A stretch of DNA of 64,000 nucleotides from Bog-473 sp963707835 (GTDB taxonomy: Bacteria > Actinomycetota > Acidimicrobiia > Acidimicrobiales > RAAP-2): contig CAVPRI010000001.1 in the NCBI GenBank assembly GCA_963707835.1, positions 248,001 through 312,000 of the forward strand. Reading direction: 5' to 3'. Below the pieces are notes generated by a model. It was not told the DNA's origin, did not search any database, and saw nothing but the letters and a program-made list of their open reading frames with translations. Shown here one piece after another: positions 59,476 through 64,000 of the stretch. Every line of letters begins with the position of its first letter. Positions within the stretch are counted from its first letter, which is position 1. The translations under genes and the position numbers were made by a program.

Positions 59476-61998
59476 TCACTCCTCGTCGGTATCGGCGGTC
59501 ACCCTGGCCACGGCGGCCACGCTCTGGCCCGCGTCGAGGTTCATGACCCGCACGCCCGTGGCGTCGCGGCCCTGCGAGGCGATCTCCCGCGCCGCGGTGC
59601 GGATGACGACGCCGCCCGAGGAGACCAGCAGGATCTGCTCGTCGAGCCCGATCATGAAGGCGGCCACCACCTGCCCCGGGTGCCGGTGAGCCGGATGCCG
59701 CGCACGCCCTGGCCGCCACGTGCCTGGCGGTTGAACCGCTCGAGCTTGGTGCGCTTGCCGTAGCCGGCGTCGGTGACGATCAGGATGTCGGTGTCGTCGG
59801 CGGCCACGTCGCAGGAGACCACGGCGTCGCCCTCGCGGAGCCGGATGCCGCGCACCCCGGCGGCGTCGCGGCCCATGGCCCGCACGTCCTCCTCGTTGAA
59901 GCGGATGGTCATGCCGCTGCGGGTGACCTCGAAGAGGTCGTCGTGACCCGAGGTGGCCACCACCCGGACCAGCTCGTCGCCGTCGCGCAGGTTGATGGCG
60001 ATGAACCCCTCCCGCCGCGACTTGTCGTACTCGCTCAACGCCGTCTTCTTGACCTGGCCCTGGGCGGTGGCGAAGACCAGGTACTGGTCCGGCGAGAACT
60101 CGCGGGTGGCGATGATGGCGGTGATCGACTCGTTCGGGTGCCAGCGGCACCAGGTTGACGGCGGCGGTGCCCCGCGCCGTGCGGTCCTTCATGGGGATCT
60201 CGTGGCCGCGCAGGCGGTAGACCTTGCCCCGGTTGGAGAAGAGCAGCAGGTAGGCGTGGGCCGAGGTGTGCACGACCTGGCTGACCAGGTCCTCCTCCTT
60301 CAGCCGCGCGCCCTGCACGCCCCGCCCGCCGCGGCCCTGGGTCCGGAAGGCCGCGGCCGCCACCGACTTGATGTAGCCGGCCCGGGTCATGGTGACGACG
60401 ATCTCCTCGTCGTGGATGAGGTCCTCGACGCCCATCTCCCCGGGTCGTGGGTGATGACGCGAGCGTCGCGGGTTGTCGAACTTGTCCCGGATGGCGGTCA
60501 TCTCGGTCTCGATGACCCCGCGCAGCTTGGCGTCGTCGGAGAGGATCGCCTCGAGCTCGGCGATGGTGGTCCGCAACTCGGCCATCTCCTCCTCGAGCTC
60601 GGAGCGGCCCAGCCGGGTGAGCCGGCCCAGGGTCATGTCCAGGATGTGGGTGGCTTGCACCTCACTGAAGGAGAACGGCTCCGCCATGAGCGCGCTGCGG
60701 GCCTCGGGACGGTCGGCCGAGGCCCTGATGGTGGCGATCACGGCGTCGAGCATGTCGATGGCCCGCAGCAGGCCCTCGACGATGTGGGCACGGCTACGGG
60801 CCTTGTCGAGGCGGAACTGGGACCGGCGGCGGATGACCTCGATCTGGTGGTCGACGTAGTGGGAGACGGCCTGGGCCAGGTTGAGCGTGCGCGGCACGCC
60901 GTCGACCAGCGCCAGCATGTTCACCCCGAAGCTGGTCTGCAGCGGCGTCTGCTTGAACAGGTTGTTCAGCACCACGTTGGCGTTGGCGTCTCGCTTGAGG
61001 TCGATGATCAGTCGCGGCTGCTGATTGGCCGAGGCGTTGAGCACCCCGCTGATGCCGTCGAGCTCACCGGCTTTGACCAGGTCGCTGATCTTCTGCTCGA
61101 TCACCTCGACCGAGGTCTGGTAGGGCAACTCCGTGACGACGATGCGCTGGCCGACCCGGCCCTCCTCGATCTCCGCGACGGCGCGCATCTTGATGGAACC
61201 ACGCCCCGTCCGGTAGGCGTCGAGAATGCCCTGGCGGCCCAGGATCAGGGCACCGGTCGGGAAGTCGGGCCCCTTCACGAACTGCATCAGGTCGTCCGAG
61301 GTGGCGTCGGGATGGTGCAAGACGTGGATGGCCGCGTCGATCACCTCGCCCATGTTGTGCGGGGGCACGTTGGTCGCCATGCCCACTGCGATGCCCTGCG
61401 AGCCGTTGACGAGGAGGTTCGGGAACCGCGAGGGCAGCACGGATGGCTCGACGGTCGACCCGTCGTAGTTGGCCACCATGTCGACGGTCTCTTCGTCGAT
61501 GTCGGCCATCAGCTCCATGGCCAGCGGGGCCAGACGGCACTCGGTGTAGCGCATGGCCGCCGCGCCGTCGTCGGGCCCTCGCCCACCGAAGCTTCCGTGT
61601 CCGTCGATCAGCGGGTAACGCAGCGAGAACTCCTGGACCATCCGGGCCAGGGCCTCGTAGATCGCCGAGTCGCCGTGGGGATGGTAGGTCCCCATGACCT
61701 CACCCACGACCTTGGCGCACTTGTTGTGCGGCCGGTCCGGGCGCAGCCCGTTGTCGAACATCGAGTAGAGAATCCGCCGGTGCACCGGCTTGAGACCGTC
61801 ACGCACGTCGGGCAGGGCGCGGGAGACGATGACCGACATGGAGTACTCGAGGAACGAGCGCTCCATCTCCTCTTGGATCTCGATCGGCTCGATCGAGCCG
61901 CCGGTGTCGCCGTTCTGCTCGGGGGGCGTGCCGTCCCCGCCGCCCGAGCCGGAGCCCGCCCCGGCCCGTCCGGGCCCGCGTGTGGTCTGCCGTGCCAT
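59476..61998 (-). CDS. gyrA: DNA gyrase subunit A, frameshifted twice as read
   Basis: About 840 codons. N-terminal winged-helix/tower domain with the catalytic tyrosine Y151 (MRYTECRL) and the QRDR HPHGDSAIYEAL (S111 and E115 match E. coli S83 and D87). Then RAHIVEGLLRAI, LGRLTRLGRSELEEE and a C-terminal six-bladed region (GGRGVQGARLKEED, GVRGIRLREGDAVV). Near 60137 an extra base in a GGG run moves the frame. The missing blades (SEYDKSRREGFIAINLRDGD) read in another frame until a missing G near 59674 returns it to the tail (VVAAFMIGLDEQILLVSSGG). The gene is essential, so these are almost surely sequence errors. It lies just after gyrB. Confidence 0.95.
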   Translation of the reverse strand: MARQTTRGPGRAGAGSGSGGGDGTPPEQNGDTGGSIEPIEIQEEMERSFLEYSMSVIVSRALPDVRDGLKPVHRRILYSMFDNGLRPDRPHNKCAKVVGEVMGTYHPHGDSAIYEALARMVQEFSLRYPLIDGHGSFGGRGPDDGAAAMRYTECRLAPLAMELMADIDEETVDMVANYDGSTVEPSVLPSRFPNLLVNGSQGIAVGMATNVPPHNMGEVIDAAIHVLHHPDATSDDLMQFVKGPDFPTGALILGRQGILDAYRTGRGSIKMRAVAEIEEGRVGQRIVVTELPYQTSVEVIEQKISDLVKAGELDGISGVLNASANQQPRLIIDLKRDANANVVLNNLFKQTPLQTSFGVNMLALVDGVPRTLNLAQAVSHYVDHQIEVIRRRSQFRLDKARSRAHIVEGLLRAIDMLDAVIATIRASADRPEARSALMAEPFSFSEVQATHILDMTLGRLTRLGRSELEEEMAELRTTIAELEAILSDDAKLRGVIETEMTAIRDKFDNPRRSRHHPRPGEMGVEDLIHDEEIVVTMTRAGYIKSVAAAAFRTQGRGGRGVQGARLKEEDLVSQVVHTSAHAYLLLFSNRGKVYRLRGHEIPMKDRTARGTAAVNLVPLAPERVDHRHHRHPRVLAGPVPGLRHRPGPGQEDGVERVRQVAAGGVHRHQPARRRRAGPGGGHLGSRRPLRGHPQRHDHPLQRGGRAGHGPRRRRGARHPAPRGRRRGLLRRGRRRHRHPDRHRRRLRQAHQARAVQPPGTWRPGRARHPAHRHPGQVVAAFMIGLDEQILLVSSGGVVIRTAAREIASQGRDATGVRVMNLDAGQSVAAVARVTADTDEE

Positions 61999-62021
61999 CT
62001 ATCTGCTTTCCGTCTGCTCGC

Positions 62022-63986
62022 TCAGATGTCCAGGAAGCGGACGTCTTTGGCGTTGGTCTGGATGAAGTGGCGCCGCAGCTCCACGTCGTCGCCCATCAGG
62101 ATCGAGCAAACCTCGTCGGCCAGGGCCGCCTGCTCGACGTTGACCTTGAGCAACGAACGCTTGACCGGGTCCATCGTCGTCTCCCGGAGCTCGGCGAAGT
62201 CCATCTCGCCCAGGCCCTTCAACCGGTTGAACTCATGCTTGTGGTCGGGGTGCTCGGCCAGGAAGCCCGCCCTGGCGGCATCGTCCTTCAGGTAGACCTT
62301 CTCCCGGCCGACCAGGGTCGAATAGAGCGGGGGCTGGGCCACGTAGACGTAGCCCCCCTCGACCAGCGGCTTCATCTGGCGGAAGAAGAAGGTCAGCAGC
62401 AGGGTGCGGATGTGGCTCCCGTCGACGTCGGCGTCGGCCAGCAGGATGACCTTGTGATACCGGATCTTGGCGACGTCGAACTCCTCCGCCAGCCCGGCGC
62501 CGATGGCCGAGATGAGCGCCTGGATCTCGGTGTTCTTGAGCATCTTGTCGATCCGGGCGCGCTCGACGTTGAGGATCTTGCCCCGAATTGGCAGGATCGC
62601 CTGCGTCACCGGGTCGCGTGCGTCCTTGGCGGAACCACCGGCGGAGTTCCCCTCCACGATGAACAGCTCGGACTCGCGCGGCTCCCGTGACGAGCAGTCG
62701 GCCAGCTTGCCCGGCAGGCCCGCTCCGTCGAGTGCCGACTTGCGACGAGTCAGGTCGCGCGCACCCTGGGCGGCGAGCCGGGCCCGGGCTGCCTGTGTGG
62801 CCTTCTGGACGATCTGGCTGGCTTCCCGCGGGTTCTCCTCGAGCCATTCGGTCAGCTTCTGGTTGGTCGTCCGCTCGGCCAGGGAGCGGATGGATTGGTT
62901 CCCCAACTTGGCCTTGGTCTGGCCCTCGAACTGCGGGTCCCGCAGGCGGACCGACACGATGGCGGTGAGCCCTTCCCGGATGTCCTCGCCTTTGAGGTTC
63001 TCCTCCTTCTCCTTCAGGAGGTTCCTGCCGCGGGCATAGCGGTTGATCACGTTGGTCAACGACTTCGAGAAGCCCTCGACGTGCATCCCGCCCTCCACGG
63101 TGGAGATGCCGTTGGCGAAGGAGTGGATGGAGTCGTGGTAGCCCGTGTTCCACTGCAGCGCGATCTCGACCTCCTGGCCCTCGTCGGCCTGTTCGAACGC
63201 CGCCACCTTGCGGAACAGCGCCTCCTTGGAGGCATTGAGGTGCTTGACGAAGTCGACGATCCCGCCGTTGTACTTGAACGTCGTTCTGGCCACCGGGTCG
63301 GGGCGCTCGTCGGCGAACCGGATCTCGAGGCCCTTGTTCAAGAAGGCCATTACCTGGAGACGCTCCACCACGGTCTGGGCCCGGAACTCGGTCTCGTCGA
63401 AGATGCCGGCGTCGGGCCAGAAGGTCACCGTGGTGCCCGTCCGGGGCTCTCCCGTCCCGCGGTCCGTAGGGGCGGGTCCCACCGCGGCGACCTTGCGCGC
63501 CACCCGGCCGCCCTTCTCGAACTCCGCATCCCAGTGTTGGCCCTCGCGGTCGATCTCGAGCACCAGCCTGGAGGACAGGGCGTTCACGACGGAGATGCCC
63601 ACGCCATGGAGGCCACCGGAGACCTGGTAGCCCTTCCCCCCGAACTTCCCGCCGGCGTGGAGGGTGGTCAGGACGATCTCGGCCGTCGAGACCTTGGGGT
63701 GCTTGGGGTGCGGACCGACCGGGATGCCGGCGCCGTCGTCGCTCACCCGGCAGCCGCCGTCGGCCAGCAGGGTTACGTCGATCCGGGTACAGCGTCCCGC
63801 CATGGCCTCGTCGACGGAGTTGTCCACGACCTCCCAGATCAGGTGGTGCAGCCCGGTCGGGCCCGTGGAACCGATGTACATCCCGGGACGCTTGCGGACG
63901 GCCTCGAGGCCTTCGAGGATCGTGATGTCGGCCTCACCGTAGGAGGTCTGGCCCCCTTTCGGGGTCTCGTCCACCTTCACTGCCAC
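62022..63986 (-). CDS. gyrB: DNA gyrase subunit B
   Basis: A full-length 654-residue protein. GHKL ATPase domain: EVVDNSVDEAMAG, DDGAGIPVGPHPKHP, GLHGVGISVVNALSS and an AKVGP-like switch. Transducer domain follows with NGISTVEGGMHVEGF. TOPRIM: EGNSAGGSAKDARD and LADADVDGSHIRTLLLTFFFR. The C-terminal GyrB domain ends with HFIQTNAKDVRFLDI. No disruption is seen. The GTG at 63986 follows AAAGGA. gyrA follows 23 bases downstream, as in other actinobacteria, suggesting that recF and dnaA lie beyond the right edge. Confidence 0.98.
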   Translation of the reverse strand: MAVKVDETPKGGQTSYGEADITILEGLEAVRKRPGMYIGSTGPTGLHHLIWEVVDNSVDEAMAGRCTRIDVTLLADGGCRVSDDGAGIPVGPHPKHPKVSTAEIVLTTLHAGGKFGGKGYQVSGGLHGVGISVVNALSSRLVLEIDREGQHWDAEFEKGGRVARKVAAVGPAPTDRGTGEPRTGTTVTFWPDAGIFDETEFRAQTVVERLQVMAFLNKGLEIRFADERPDPVARTTFKYNGGIVDFVKHLNASKEALFRKVAAFEQADEGQEVEIALQWNTGYHDSIHSFANGISTVEGGMHVEGFSKSLTNVINRYARGRNLLKEKEENLKGEDIREGLTAIVSVRLRDPQFEGQTKAKLGNQSIRSLAERTTNQKLTEWLEENPREASQIVQKATQAARARLAAQGARDLTRRKSALDGAGLPGKLADCSSREPRESELFIVEGNSAGGSAKDARDPVTQAILPIRGKILNVERARIDKMLKNTEIQALISAIGAGLAEEFDVAKIRYHKVILLADADVDGSHIRTLLLTFFFRQMKPLVEGGYVYVAQPPLYSTLVGREKVYLKDDAARAGFLAEHPDHKHEFNRLKGLGEMDFAELRETTMDPVKRSLLKVNVEQAALADEVCSILMGDDVELRRHFIQTNAKDVRFLDI

Positions 63987-64000
63987 AGGCGCGTCCTTTC

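Noticed and set aside
61670..61700. Fluoroquinolone-resistance mutation in gyrA
   Set aside because: The QRDR has the sensitive-type Ser (S111); Glu at 115 in place of Asp is a natural variant and not evidence of resistance.
59953..62295. A 780-codon open frame opposite gyrA
   Set aside because: It is antisense to gyrA/gyrB, is rich in His/Arg/Gly without any motif, and exists because high GC leaves few stop codons.

Overview
The window is GC-rich, gene-dense DNA from an actinobacterium. The lineage markers are a WhiB regulator beside a pair of ArsA/Get3-like ATPases, CrgA, the trpG/pknB/pstP/fhaB/fhaA block, a DosR-type response regulator and two wax ester synthase/DGAT proteins. The mixture of lipid, DDHxxEPP-type amidohydrolase and P450 genes would suit an Acidimicrobiia-like organism; that placement is inference. 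gyrB and gyrA at the right end, with the crgA-fhaA block about 20 kb away, suggest that oriC lies just beyond the right edge.

Layout. 0-4.5 kb: end of a DUF929 gene, whiB, two ArsA-like ATPases, a receiver protein, a CBS-domain protein and tRNA-Pro. 4.9-11 kb: a minus-strand catabolic operon with three amidohydrolases, a TauD/TfdA dioxygenase and a two-domain NTF2-like protein, followed after a strong hairpin by a Rieske ferredoxin. 11.3-15.7 kb: an LCP cell-wall protein, an enoyl-CoA hydratase-like protein, a cysteine-rich small protein, a cupin, tRNA-Ala and an SGNH protein. 15.8-26.8 kb: a candidate genomic island of about 11 kb that starts in the 3' half of tRNA-Ile(GAT) and ends at an imperfect direct repeat of that half. 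It carries two TauD enzymes, two P450s, an SDR, a quinone oxidoreductase, a luciferase-like monooxygenase, a TetR regulator, a DUF1214 protein and a second copy of the two-domain NTF2-like protein. 26.8-29.5 kb: two SnoaL-like proteins and two methyltransferases. 29.6-35 kb: a tightly overlapped redox operon (two anchored low-complexity proteins, ApbE, ferric-reductase-like membrane protein, NuoF-like protein, ferredoxin, aldo/keto reductase). 35-38.5 kb: pirin, SDR and thiolase. 38.5-44.8 kb: crgA with a perfect 225-bp tandem duplication, trpG, the Ser/Thr phospho-signalling block and tRNA-Leu. 45-57.9 kb: an MFS transporter, two WS/DGAT genes, a DosS/DosR-like two-component pair, a degenerate GGDEF protein, RNase D, an aldo/keto reductase and a dCTP deaminase. 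58-64 kb: lepB, gyrA and gyrB.

Two points govern how the window should be read. First, many genes, including gyrA and lepB, can only be read through by correcting single-base indels, often in G or C runs. I count at least 15 in 12 genes, so most apparent pseudogenes here are probably sequence errors. Second, the left catabolic operon and the tRNA-Ile island share paralogues (three TauD enzymes of one subfamily and two NTF2-like proteins of one architecture). They may therefore be two parts of one uncharacterised catabolic programme. Two similar operator-like palindromes in the island suggest shared control, perhaps by the island's TetR protein.
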